Shown: one piece after another, positions 37,215 to 47,719 of the stretch
How the letters are laid out: every line of letters starts with the position of its first letter
Position numbering within the stretch: the stretch's first letter is position 1
Origin: Rotaria sp. Silwood1
Lineage: Eukaryota; Rotifera; Eurotatoria; Philodinida; Philodinidae
Assembly (NCBI GenBank): GCA_905250075.1
Contig: CAJNOP010000137.1
Coordinates: 260,809-324,808, forward strand
Length of the DNA stretch: 64,000 nucleotides
Direction: 5' to 3'
Notes under the pieces: generated by a model
The model's input: only the letters and a program-made list of their open reading frames with translations
Databases searched by the model: none
Told to the model about the DNA's origin: nothing
Translations under genes and position numbers: made by a program

Positions 37215-38387
37215 TTAAATTTTAGCAAGTGCCTCATACATCGAAGTTATGACTGGTGTTCTCGTAGAAGCTCTTTTAAGTTCATTTATCGATTTCAGCA
37301 AAATATCACGTGATACAGATATATTTTTCAGTTCGATAATGGCCATATTAGACGAACCATTAGTAGTTGACGGTTTTTTAACGGATGTTACTTCAAAAAA
37401 TGTACCAGGTATAATGAAAATCTCTTGTGCATCAGGGAATCCGGAAAACTCACTGTTATCTATTGCTGTTTCACACGGTTCATTGAAATAAATAATAAAA
37501 AGTGTACTGATTTTATCTTCATAAAGATTAGAGCGCGTACTATACCGTTCTGCGACTGAACGAGATTTACTTGCACATTTAATTCTGCGCATTTCAATAA
37601 AGCTTGCTCGATGATGATATGTCCAAAGATAAAAATCCAGTTCAGTCGTAGTTAGAATTTCTCCTCGATAAGCACGTCCGACGAAAAAACTATGCTTGAA
37701 CTCGGATAAACCGATGAGTAGTTCCATAACAAACATTTCATCTTCTTTATGATAAATATACTTAAAGAAAGGAGTCAGCTTTGATAGAAGAATAATCAAA
37801 TACTTCAGATCATCGGTTTTTTCAAATTTTTCAAGAATAGATAATACTGCTGAATCACGTCCCCAATAATTTGTATCGTAAGTTTGAAAAACGATCTTTT
37901 TTATGTGATCTATTCGACTAGCTTCATTCGTTTTAAACTGATTGATTAAATACGTAGTGAGACGTAACTTCATTATCTTTGTGGCTAGAACAGATTTGTC
38001 TTCGTTATTTATATTTTCATAAATTTGCCACCACTTTAATTGACATACTTGATTATTTCTTCGTTCATTATTATCGCAAATCACTAGAGATGATTGTAAT
38101 ACCTGACGAATTCGTCCATCACGACATTCTTCTACTGCAGTTTTCCCATATTTATTAATGGTTGTAGTCGAGCATCCATGTTTAAGAAGCAATTCAACAA
38201 TTTCAAGATGACCATACCAAACAGCAACATGTAATGCTGTACTTCCATTGGACTCTAAACGATTTATTTCTTTCAATTTCATTGTTGTTAACATTCGTTT
38301 TACCATATCAATATCACCAGAGCGGCATGCCAGATAGAAAATACTGACTGGCGTGTGTCTTGTTGGTTGACTATTCAAGTTTCCCAT
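37215..38387 (-). CDS. ankyrin-repeat ADP-ribosyltransferase, divergent active site
   Basis: A 390-residue single-exon protein starting at the ATG at 38387 (MGNLNSQPTRH); the frame extends upstream but without an ATG. About residues 15-90 hold ankyrin repeats (NGSTALHVAVWYGHLEIVEL). The C-terminal half is an R-S-E class ADP-ribosyltransferase fold: R241 in AYRGE, S273 in KCASKS, and E322 in DAQEIFIIPGTFFEV. Active arginine-specific enzymes have S-x-S and E-x-E; here these are C-A-S and A-Q-E, so the first Ser and first Glu are lost. The enzyme may modify another residue, hydrolyse NAD, or be inactive. Gly2 and Ser6 fit N-myristoylation. It is a diverged paralogue of the plus-strand gene at 39267, arranged head to head 879 bases apart. 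Confidence 0.85.
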   Translation of the reverse strand: MGNLNSQPTRHTPVSIFYLACRSGDIDMVKRMLTTMKLKEINRLESNGSTALHVAVWYGHLEIVELLLKHGCSTTTINKYGKTAVEECRDGRIRQVLQSSLVICDNNERRNNQVCQLKWWQIYENINNEDKSVLATKIMKLRLTTYLINQFKTNEASRIDHIKKIVFQTYDTNYWGRDSAVLSILEKFEKTDDLKYLIILLSKLTPFFKYIYHKEDEMFVMELLIGLSEFKHSFFVGRAYRGEILTTTELDFYLWTYHHRASFIEMRRIKCASKSRSVAERYSTRSNLYEDKISTLFIIYFNEPCETAIDNSEFSGFPDAQEIFIIPGTFFEVTSVKKPSTTNGSSNMAIIELKNISVSRDILLKSINELKRASTRTPVITSMYEALAKI

Positions 38388-39266
38388 GATGCATGAATGA
38401 GGCAATTTCTACAACAATAAATTACGAGTTCAGTAGGTACTGCAGAATTCAGAATTTAAAAATTCGATCGGTAAACAGTCGATTAGCTCACTAAGATAAA
38501 TTCTCATTAGTGAATAAACTACTAAGTACCACACTAACCTATCAACCCCTCAAACAACAGACTTCTGTTACGACTAACAGAATACAAACTTTCAATCGGC
38601 ATACCAAAATCATATATCTTCAACAGGAAGAAAAATTCTAATGAAGAATTCTAACATACCAGAGCAGAATTTGAAAATCTAATCAACACCAACACATATA
38701 TACGTTATCTCTGATAACATGGAATTCTACAGAGTTCTGAGCGGAATATAAAAAGACCAAAATGGAATAGGTTGTCTTTGATAATACAGAATTCTACCGA
38801 ATTCTAGGCAGAATATAAACAGACCAGAAAAGAATTGCACTATTCTTTGATCGCTAGCTCGGATAAAGTTTGTCTTGTGGAACATAGAATTCTGCTTGAT
38901 AGGCATTCTACAACTGCTGGAGTTCTGAACGTAAAATCGAATAATTTTCTGCTTCCTTTTATTAGTATCAACTTACGAAAAGTTTATTTGCACGTAGATT
39001 CTAAATGACAAGAAAAGATGTACGAATGATTTTTTTTGCTCGTTGCCTAAGCCTTAATACAACATTTCATGTATTTTGTTTCTAAACCATTTCAAACAAA
39101 ATATGAATCCAATGATGACAATAGTAAGCTTAGTGGATTTTATGCTAATATATATATATATATTAATTGATGAATCATCAGAATTTCTATAAAATTATAT
39201 ACAAATTTTTCCCCAGTAAGAAATTTTACATGTGAAAAGTTGTCATAACAATACATCATATTGATT
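38388..39266. promoter_or_regulatory. bidirectional intergenic region between ART paralogues
   Basis: About 880 bases separate the two divergent start codons and must hold both promoters. It contains a 67-base tandem repeat (38709-38842), several GAATTC-centred motifs (GAATTCTAC/TAGAATTC) and a TA run at about 39152-39165. No open frame. Promoter function is inferred from position only. Confidence 0.45.
38709..38842. repeat. two-copy 67-base tandem repeat
   Basis: The unit starts at CTCTGATAACATGGAATTCT (38709) and again at CTTTGATAATACAGAATTCT (38776). Both units contain AATATAAA(A/C)AGACCA. The copies are about 80% alike. It lies midway between the two divergent ART genes. Confidence 0.65.
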
Positions 39267-40466
39267 ATGGGACAAACGCCATGTATAACTTATTCTACGA
39301 CGAATGCAGTTACTCTGTCAAGTATGCCTAGTGAGTTTTATGTTGCCTGCCGCAATGGTGACGTCAAAAAAGTAGAACAAATGTTACCTCAACTAAATAT
39401 AGCTCATATCAATTGTCTTGAATCAAATGGAAGTAGTCCGTTACATGCTGCATCTTTTTATGGTCATAAAACTATTGTACAAATGCTTCTTGAAAATGGT
39501 GCAAAACCATGGTTAATAAATAAATATAAAATGACACCATATGAAGAAGCTGCAAATGATGAAATTCGTTCATTGTTCCGACGTCCATTGGACTCCGATA
39601 TGAATCGATTTTCAGAAGATGACACTAATAATAAATGTTTAGAATTAATTTCGAAAAGGAAAATAGACGAAAATGGTAATCAGATACCAAACGGTTGGAT
39701 TAATGGTTATAAAAACATTGGTAAATATTCTCGCTGTAAAGATATCAAACTTATTATTCGTGCACAAATCATTAAATATTATCTTGCAAGTTTACAACAA
39801 TCAAATGATTGTGCTCGTGAATTACAACGAATATTAAAACATAATGTTCCATCTGATCATCGTGATTATAAAAATGCATGTTTTCTTTTTGATGAATATT
39901 GTTCTCGAAATCAAATAGAATATCTCATTCGTTTATATACACTTGAAACAAATTTTTATCGTGCTCTACATTCAAATGTTGAAATATTTACTGTTGAAAT
40001 CTATTCACAATTAGAAACTCTCAAAAATCGATTTTTTCAAGGTCAATCTTATCGTGGTCTATCAATGACAACTAAAGATATTGATGAATATAAGTGGGCT
40101 ATTCATAATCAAGGAACATTAATTGAAATTAAAACATTAACATCAACATCAGTTAATTCCAAAGTTGCCTATAAATTTGCACGTGGTCAAAAAACAAATA
40201 ATACTGATTGTCATAGAGTATTCTGTGAATTTCATTTTGATCATCGATGCAGTACAGCTATTGATCTTCGACATAATTCTGATAAAAATTTACTTTGTTT
40301 ATCTGCTTATGAAAATGAAGCTGAAGTACTTGTTCTACCAGGTACACTATTCGAAGTACGTGATGTTCGTCAAAAAAAAGATACAAATCGATATACAATT
40401 ATTTTACATAATATATATGTACCACTACATATCATATTGGATGCATTTAAAGAAGTACAAACATGA
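39267..40466 (+). CDS. ankyrin-repeat ADP-ribosyltransferase, canonical active site
   Basis: A 399-residue single-exon protein from the ATG at 39267 (MGQTPCITYSTTN); the two codons before it are open but not ATG. Ankyrin repeats occupy about residues 22-95 (YVACRNGDVKKVEQM, SNGSSPLHAASFYGHKTIV). The catalytic domain has R263 (SYRGLS), S293-T-S295, and E351-A-E353 followed by VLVLPGTLFEV. This is the complete R-S-ExE set of arginine-type ADP-ribosyltransferases, so NAD-dependent protein ADP-ribosylation is likely. Gly2 and Cys6 suggest lipid anchoring. No signal peptide is present, so it probably acts inside the cell; the substrate is unknown. An AATAAA at 40612 lies inside the last exon of the convergent minus-strand gene. 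Confidence 0.88.
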   Translation: MGQTPCITYSTTNAVTLSSMPSEFYVACRNGDVKKVEQMLPQLNIAHINCLESNGSSPLHAASFYGHKTIVQMLLENGAKPWLINKYKMTPYEEAANDEIRSLFRRPLDSDMNRFSEDDTNNKCLELISKRKIDENGNQIPNGWINGYKNIGKYSRCKDIKLIIRAQIIKYYLASLQQSNDCARELQRILKHNVPSDHRDYKNACFLFDEYCSRNQIEYLIRLYTLETNFYRALHSNVEIFTVEIYSQLETLKNRFFQGQSYRGLSMTTKDIDEYKWAIHNQGTLIEIKTLTSTSVNSKVAYKFARGQKTNNTDCHRVFCEFHFDHRCSTAIDLRHNSDKNLLCLSAYENEAEVLVLPGTLFEVRDVRQKKDTNRYTIILHNIYVPLHIILDAFKEVQT

Positions 40467-40591
40467 TACAAACATTTAAAATATTTTATTTTATTTAAAA
40501 CGAGAAAGATTAATTAAACGATTAAAAGCAGAAACGTATTTGTCTACTTTGAAAGTATCCTTGTTTGTAGAGAGAAAAGCTTGAATAATTA

Positions 40592-41669
40592 TTATTCCCA
40601 TAAAGATGCACAATAAAGTCTTTCAAGTGATTTTAATATAATTCGAACTGTTTGTCCCATAGAATCGAGAGCAATGGACCATTGATAAAGCATCAATTTG
40701 ACATCATTACTATCATTAAGATCTACTGTTGCAATAGTCGATGTTGTCGATTTCTTCTCAGATACTTTCATTGTTGTTTGTTTTGTAGTTATTGTGATTT
40801 GTTCCTATTACGACAGCAAAAGAAAAGCATTTCTTTCAAAGAGATAAATAAGTCTCATTTACCATAGCTACTTGATTTACGTTATTAATAATAATTTCAA
40901 TTAATTGATTAAATGTTTTTGGTTTAGATTCTTGTACACCTTGAATAATATTATTCAATGGTTTTAAAGCTTGTTGTGTTATCATATTAAATAAATAATT
41001 ATCAAATCGTTCTGATTTGCTTAAAACTCGTACAAATTTATGAGTAACATTTTTTAATATTGAAAATATTTGTTGAACTTTTTGACTATTTAAATTCGGA
41101 TGAATACTTTCCAAAAGCCATTCAGGTAAAGTACCATTGATAATAAGTTCACTATGAATTCTATCAATACGAGTTATATTAATAACACTGGCAATAAAAT
41201 GTTCTAAATCAAAATTATTTTCAGCAGCAGACCATATACCACTACCTAATTTTTTATAATCAATTTCATGCAAAATTACACGAATAATTGCTTCATTATC
41301 AATATTTTTTCGAAGTTTATTCATTGTTTCATTATTATTTAATATTGAGATTGCAACATTAGTAAAATTAACATCTTGTACTGTATTAGCAATCATTTGT
41401 TCGATTATGCGACCTTTAGCACGACTAGTACTACTAGCAGTACCATTTTTTCTTATATTTTCATTAAATAAAAATCGTTTTTGTCGATGATGTTCAGTTG
41501 GAAATGATACAGCACGATAATAACGCATAGCAAGTTGAGCAATTTCTGGTAGTATAGTCGTTAGACTATCAACTGTACGCAGAAGAGAACAAGAGCTTGA
41601 ACTTAATTGAGCAAAAACGTCAACTTGAAATAAAATAACACAAGAGAAGAATATAAATAGAAAATGCAT
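40592..41669 (-). CDS. unrecognised secreted glycoprotein
   Basis: Two exons, 41669..40863 and 40804..40592, joined in phase 0 (donor GTAAAT after ...NQVAM; acceptor AATAG before EQITIT) give 339 residues. Residues 1-20 form a signal peptide (FLFIFFSCVILFQVDVFA). Several N-glycosylation sequons follow (NGT, NFT, NET, NIT, NGT, NVT) and a furin-like site RQKR sits at 62-65, so a mature chain starting FLFNEN is possible. I see no membrane span and few cysteines, and no known domain. The second exon is Thr/Ser/Lys-rich, then amphipathic. Its 3' end converges on the ART gene, with only 125 bases between stops. Confidence 0.7.
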
Positions 41670-41989
41670 CTTTCAAAAAAATACCGATCAAACTTATTAT
41701 ATTCTTTGCTGACAAAATCAATTCTATATATATATATACATGTATATCATTTATTTTTTAACCAATTATTTCTCAAGTATTTACCAATTAGAAGCATATA
41801 GATTTAAGTATAAGTAATGATATGTTAACAACATTTCAAAGTAAATAGATATTAAGATGCTTTTTTTTTTTCGTTACAAATAATTTCTGCAGGTTTGAAT
41901 AATTTATTCAATTTACATGGCTGTTATTTTTTACATTAAATTTTCACTAAGAAAACAAAATTGTAGATTTTCCTTTGAAAATCTATTTC
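41670..41989. other. short intergenic region
   Basis: About 320 bases between two minus-strand genes: upstream of the secreted glycoprotein gene and downstream of PARL. It contains a TA run (about 41727-41742) and AT-rich DNA. Nothing else seen. Confidence 0.6.
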
Positions 41990-43248
41990 TTATAGTCGTC
42001 CACGAATTTTTAAAAAATAATACAAAGCACCAGCAATAGCACCGCCAATATGACCTGCTGAGCCAATATTTTTTTGACGATGTGTTATAGCTCGATAGAG
42101 ATCGTATGCTATAAATGCTCCAACACCAACAATAACTGGCATAGGCACAATAAAAAATAAAAGAACAGTATCAAATGGACGAAGAAATGAATAGAGTACT
42201 GTCATTCCCATTGTTACACCTAAAAATAAAAATGCATGAACAAAATCATTCATTACTTCACGCACTTGAATTTAGAAAAAAAAAACTGCGCTGTGATGCA
42301 ACATTTTTGAAAAATAAATACTATATTATACAGACATCTCCTGAGTTTTTCTGAACAAGCTTCGAGTTTTCAAAAAAAAGAGTCTTCTTGAAAATTTACC
42401 TAAACATATTGTTCGTATTGTAGGATCGATGCTCAAGTTTTCTGATGTTTTTCTTCTATATAGTAATACAGATATTTATTAATTTCTTTTTTAATAGAGA
42501 TTCACACGTGAGTACGTCTTGTTTTGCTTGAAATCGCGCATATATAGAGAGAAAACTAAACTAACCGGAAGCACCAACAGCTGGTAAACTAGGTCTTCGA
42601 TCATAAAATCGTTGATAAAATATATGACCAAGTGAACAACCAACTGCACTAACAAGAAATAATTGAATAAACGCTGGTAAACCAATGTGATTTAAAACAA
42701 GAGGACCTATAAAAATATAGTCATATATAAACAAAAAAAAAATATACAAGAAAAATAATGTTATACCAAAACTATATAAAACGAAACTATTTATCAAAAA
42801 ATGTGTTAAATCAAAATGGCTAAAAGCTGAAGTAAGAAGAGTCCATACACGATGTTGTCGAACAACACCATCCCAAGATACCACTGAAAATTTACATGTA
42901 GAATTATTTATTTATTTTTGTTTTCAAAAAAAAATACATACTAAAATTTTTTGTCATAAACCATAATAGACGTTGATCACGATTTGTTCGAAAATTTGCA
43001 TAAGAAAATTGCCATGTAACAAAGACAATTCCATTAACAATAATGATTCCAGCAATAATATTTTTTTCATTGATAAATCCAAATGGATATTGATTATTAT
43101 TACGAGGAGATGAAGGTATTGATGAACGAAATTTATCTGGTAGAAGTGTCGATCGAAATGCTCGACGTGACTTTTGTGTGGTTAAATGACGACGACAAAT
43201 GAAGAGTGTTGATTGCCGAGAGACAAGTGTTCGTACTAATAAATTCAT
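41990..43248 (-). CDS. PARL: mitochondrial rhomboid protease PARL
   Basis: Four exons, 43248..42942, 42883..42767, 42706..42566 and 42219..41990, all joined in phase 1, give 264 residues. The start at 43248 yields a basic, Ser/Arg-rich mitochondrial presequence (MNLLVRTLVSRQSTLFICRR). DQRLLWFMTKNF and WTLLTSAFSHFDLTHFLIN match the PARL pattern (QRLLWxM; LLSTFSHFSLFH). The catalytic serine is S188 in AVGASG, whose last Gly codon spans the third intron, and the catalytic histidine is H245 in AGHIGGAIAGA. I chose the acceptor at 42221-42220 because it restores GASG; an acceptor further upstream would give GASV. PARL cleaves inner-membrane substrates such as PINK1 in other animals. The protein is shorter than human PARL (379), mainly in N-terminal and C-terminal parts. 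Confidence 0.88.
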
Positions 43249-43648
43249 CGTTTCTCTTATATCTAGAGCAGATAAAATAACTTCTTTAATAAAATAATGC
43301 CATTTGGATACAAAAAATATAACGGAACAAGTTATGATAGACAACACCTATGTAAAGGATACCGATAACCTGTTGTACAATTGTCAAACTGTCGCTGGTG
43401 TATCGCACATGTTTAGAACTTTTTTCTTGAGTTATTTTTTACTTGAAAAAAAAAAACAACAGTAAAATACTGAATTAATCAAAATATTTCAATCAATATA
43501 AACATGATCATTATGATCAGCACTGATACTCAATATAGTTATATGTAAATTCATCTGAAATTTAAATAACATTTTTATTATGTTTATATTCTTGAACATA
43601 AAAATTCAAAAAAGAAAACAAAAGAAGACATAAAATTTATGTTTTATT
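43249..43648. other. short intergenic region between PARL and CCDC43
   Basis: About 400 bases upstream of PARL and downstream of CCDC43 on the same strand. The PARL frame stays open upstream of the ATG without another ATG. The rest is AT-rich. No further gene. Confidence 0.6.
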
Positions 43649-44759
43649 TTAACGGCGTCTCTCTTGTTTTTGAGCTCGTTGTTGTGCTTTCTTTTTTCGT
43701 TCATCATCTTTTTGTTTTTGATTATTGGCATCAATTTTATTTTTTTCTTGTTGTTTTTTATGTGCCTTAAAAATAAAGATATTTCTTTTTTATCTCTAAT
43801 AAATAAAAAAATAATTTATTTTACGTCGTGTTGTAGTTCTCGTGTTTTTTTTTCACGATCTTCAATAGCTTGTGCATTTGTATTTTGAAATAAATTATTA
43901 TCATTTGTTTCTTGTTCAATTCCATAATCAATTTCTTCATCAGATATCTCAGAATATTTTGCTAATACTTGAGATTTATGTTTTTTTAATGCAAGATCAT
44001 CGTGATGTTTATTTGAATTATGATCATTAGTTTGTTTTTGTTGCTTTACGGTTGATTCCATTTGATTCATAGCATTAATCAATGCATTATTGATAGCATC
44101 ATCATCTTCGTTTGTCCCTAAAAAAATTACAAAAATGTTCATAGAATTTTATTCTTCTATATCTAGATTATTAGATAAAAATGACTATAAGCTTTTTGCT
44201 GAAGAACAAGATATATCTAGGCTTATAGAAAAAGATTTCATCTATCTAATAGTGTATGCAGTACTAAGTTCTATTGCTTACTGATGTCCGTCGGATCCGG
44301 GTTACAATAGGCAGTGGAACTTGATAATGCACAAATTATTAGAAGCTTATATATACATATTCTTTTCTATAGTGAAAAAACCATCGAAAAACTTTGAGTT
44401 TTTTTTATGAGTTATTACCGATTTGACTTCTATTAGAGTTTGAATTGTGACCATTAGTGTTTTGTAATTGATACCAACGATCAAGAATTTGTTGACTAAG
44501 ATTATCAATATTATGATCATGCTAATATAAATGAAAATAATATATTATTCTATTTTTTAAATGTTGACTTTACTTTTAAATCAAGATCAGAGAGTAATTC
44601 GGCAATAGCTACTTGTTTTTCTTCATCTGTTTCACTGTCACTTGTAACAATACCCATTAAGTATTGAACAAAATCACTCATATCAGCATCATTGGATTGT
44701 AATTCATTAAGTAATGATCGAATCCATTGATCGAATGATGAGGATAATGCCTCTGCCAT
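43649..44759 (-). CDS. CCDC43: CCDC43 homologue
   Basis: Four exons, 44759..44574, 44521..44419, 44117..43825 and 43765..43649, give 232 residues (human CCDC43 is 224). Exon 1 starts MAEALSSSFDQWIRSLLNEL and codes the PWI-like helical N-terminus (SFDQWIRSLL... YLMGIV... ELLSDL), parallel to human F-x-SWL...YILGIL...ILSAFL. Exon 3 contains LAKYSEISDEE and LFQNTNA, equivalent to LLAQYADVTDEE and LFRNTN in human. The last exon is a Lys/Gln/Arg-rich coiled tail ending QERRR. The molecular role is poorly defined in any animal. The first upstream in-frame codon is GTG, so the ATG at 44759 is used. Confidence 0.88.
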
Positions 44760-45009
44760 TAGGCACACTCGTGTCTCGATCTATAGAGAGACAGGAAAAG
44801 CATTATAATTTTATCACATTTGAATAATGTTTTTGGAGTGAAAATTAGGCTCAAAAAGTCAAATACACCACCAGCATCAAATTTCAATACTATATTATTT
44901 CATTGTTGAGAAAATCGATTTTTACGATGTAATAGCGGGTTTATATTCTGATATTTTCAGTTCTCAATCAAACGAATATTATATTCAGAATCATTACAAA
45001 AAACCTTTA

Positions 45010-45048
45010 TCGAATAGAATACTCAATAATATTGAGTATTCTATTCGA
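45010..45048. repeat. perfect 19-base inverted repeat with one-base centre
   Basis: TCGAATAGAATACTCAATA (45010-45028), a single A, then its exact reverse complement (45030-45048). The near-absence of a loop favours a cruciform or recent inverted duplication over an RNA hairpin. Confidence 0.9.
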
Positions 45049-45895
45049 TGCAGATTTTTCTTTTAAGTCTGTATAAAATATTTGTTTCATTGAGAACTAG
45101 ATTCCTAATCGTGAAAATCGCCGTACGAATTCATATGTCTTAAAATCTAAAAAAAGAAATCAAATCAATAACAAGATTACAAGGCTTGGTGTTTTTGGAT
45201 TGTTTCAATTTATTTCCAAACTTCGAGTCGCTGGAGTCTTACATCATTGACGAAAATGTAATTGCTTTGAAAGATTTCATTGGATATTATCAAATGCATC
45301 AATTCGATAGATGACAGTCATTTACAATCAATTTACTCTTCGTATGGAAAAAAGATTATTAGCAAAGTCTTCATTTTGTATCACGAGGATGTGAAGATCG
45401 AAGAGTCGTATGTTTTTCATTCAAATCTTGTTGCAAAGTTCCGTTTTTTTTTCGAGATAATGAAAACAAAGTCCAACAGCAACGAGACAAATAAAGAAAA
45501 TCAATAATTCTGCTTTACTTTTATCTTGTATTTGCATATAATTTTGAAGTTATTCAAAGAAGATCAATGGAAAAATGTATTCATTTTTTCAGTAGCAAGA
45601 ATAAATATCTTGTATTTTTATCAAGATATAGACAATAAGAATGAAATTTTACTATTATTGAAACTCTGTTTAGTTGTGTGAATAAACTCTAATCGATGTT
45701 TTATTCTTAAACAGATCTTAAGATGTACATATTTACATAAAGTTACTCGCATCCGTTTGTTTCATGAAAAAATTGTTGAAGGGTTTTTTCAATTTTGATT
45801 TCATTTGAAACAATGTCCTATGATTACAAGATATTGTCAAAAGAAAAGATCAAAGTATATCTACATTGCCACGTGTGTCATAAATCGTTGTGATT

Positions 45896-45995
45896 NNNNN
45901 NNNNNNNNNNNNNNNNNNNNNNNNNNNNNNNNNNNNNNNNNNNNNNNNNNNNNNNNNNNNNNNNNNNNNNNNNNNNNNNNNNNNNNNNNNNNNNN
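45896..45995. other. assembly gap of 100 N
   Basis: Exactly 100 undetermined bases, the usual placeholder for a scaffold join of unknown length. Any gene content inside is unknown, and order or orientation across it is not proven by this sequence. Confidence 0.98.
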
Positions 45996-46747
45996 AAAAT
46001 AAAACAAATACTCGAACAGACTCGTCATTGAAATAAATTTGTTCTTCTTTGAATAGTATTTGCTTTATTTCATTTTTAGATTAAATGAGGGTATAGGTGT
46101 CGTATTATGTATAGATTTTCTCTTCTCCAACACTAAAAACTCACACCTATACTCTTAGATATTAGCTACAGTACGTGAGTATGCATCAAGAATCATAAAG
46201 AGAAATGAAATGGATGTGAAATAATGAACAGTTCTTATTCATCCAAACTTGTCAACTTGATAGAAGTCTAGAGACAGCCAGTTGAAAAAAGCTCTTGATG
46301 AGATGCAATGGCATCGAAAGAAAGAAAAAAGAAACAGCATAGTCTTCATTTTCTTCAGCACTCTTTTGTTTACACTTTCTACTTTCACATTGTCATTCAA
46401 TGTACAGAGATACTAAAGGAAGAAAAAGTAAAAATGTTAACAATTATAAAAATACATTACTGTGTGTGTATTTCTTTCCTTCGTTTGTGCGTTGTTAATG
46501 TACTTTTCTGTTGATTTCTCTTGTTTGTCATAATTGCACTCTTAAGAAGAAACCCAACAGAAGCATAATGAATATCAACATTATGGACAATTCTTTTTTT
46601 GCGGAATAAACTTTTGTGTTTACACAAAGATATCAGGCGTGCATCACAGTAGTGGTGCTTTTTTTCGTTGCTTTTGCATAAAAAAGGATTTACATCTTCA
46701 ACACTGTCACTTCGTAGAAACTTCGTTGTCTATCAGTAAAAGAAACA

Positions 46748-47719
46748 ATAACTAATATCCGTTTCAAAATATAAGACCCGTGACCATTTTTTCAATAACT
46801 TTTGATAGGAACAACATAGAGTGATGCGATTTTCACCATTAGAAAGAGAAAACTTAGACGCATCCATCCATGCTAAAATATGATTGGTTGATAATGGACC
46901 GATCAGGTGCAATCTTGATGAAGATGTTGAGCATCCGTGCCTAGAGACACTTTTCGATTTAACTCTAATCGTAAATTTATATATTGGTAGAAAAAATTGT
47001 TCTCTTTCGATCTACGAAAGGCAGACCTTTCTAGCTTGTTCCGTTCAATAGTTATAAGCGGTTTCCTGAGACCCCTGATTTCAGCCAATTGACCTCGGAT
47101 CAAGCAGAAAACCATCTACGATGGGGTATTTCATCATGCTGAGTCGAATGGTTATATTATTTCTGGATTCAAAACTATCTTAAGGTATTATTTCAATATT
47201 TCTGAAATATAGACTCATGTGATACGATTCATGTGATACAGCGGTAGATATTGTGAAATGTAGAAAATTCCTAAAACACAGTAAAAGATGGTTTTGAATC
47301 CAAAAATAAATATAACCATTCGACTCAGCATGATGAATTACCCCATCGTAGATGGTTTTCTGCTTGATCCGAGGTCAATTGGCTGAAATCAGGCGTCTCA
47401 GGAAAACGCTTATAACTCTTGAATGGAACAAGCTAGAAAGGTCTGCCTTTCGTAGATCGAAAGAGAACAATTTTTTCTACCAATATATAAACTTACGAGT
47501 AGAGTTAAATCGAAAAGTGTCTCTAGGCACGGATGCTCAACATCTTCATCAAGATTGCACCTGATCGGTCCATTATCAACCAATCATATTTTAGCATGGA
47601 TTGATGCGCCTAAGTTTTCTCTTTCTAATGGTAAAAACCGCATCACTCTATCTTGTTCCTATCAAAAGTTATTGAAAAAATGGTCACGGGTCTTATATTT
47701 TGAAACGGATATTAGTTAT
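46748..47719. repeat. 972-bp near-perfect palindrome
   Basis: The left arm 46748-47181 and right arm 47285-47719 are reverse complements with only scattered differences, around a 103-base spacer. The ends read ATAACTAATATCCGTTTC on the left and the complement on the right. Each arm contains the same 70-codon open frame (MVFCLIRGQLAEIR...), minus in the left arm and plus in the right, with three or four residue changes; it resembles no family I know. It could be a foldback transposon or a local inverted duplication. No target duplication seen. Confidence 0.85.

Noticed and set aside
40165..40479. 104-codon plus frame overlapping the ART gene
   Set aside because: An out-of-frame shadow of the well-supported ART catalytic domain.
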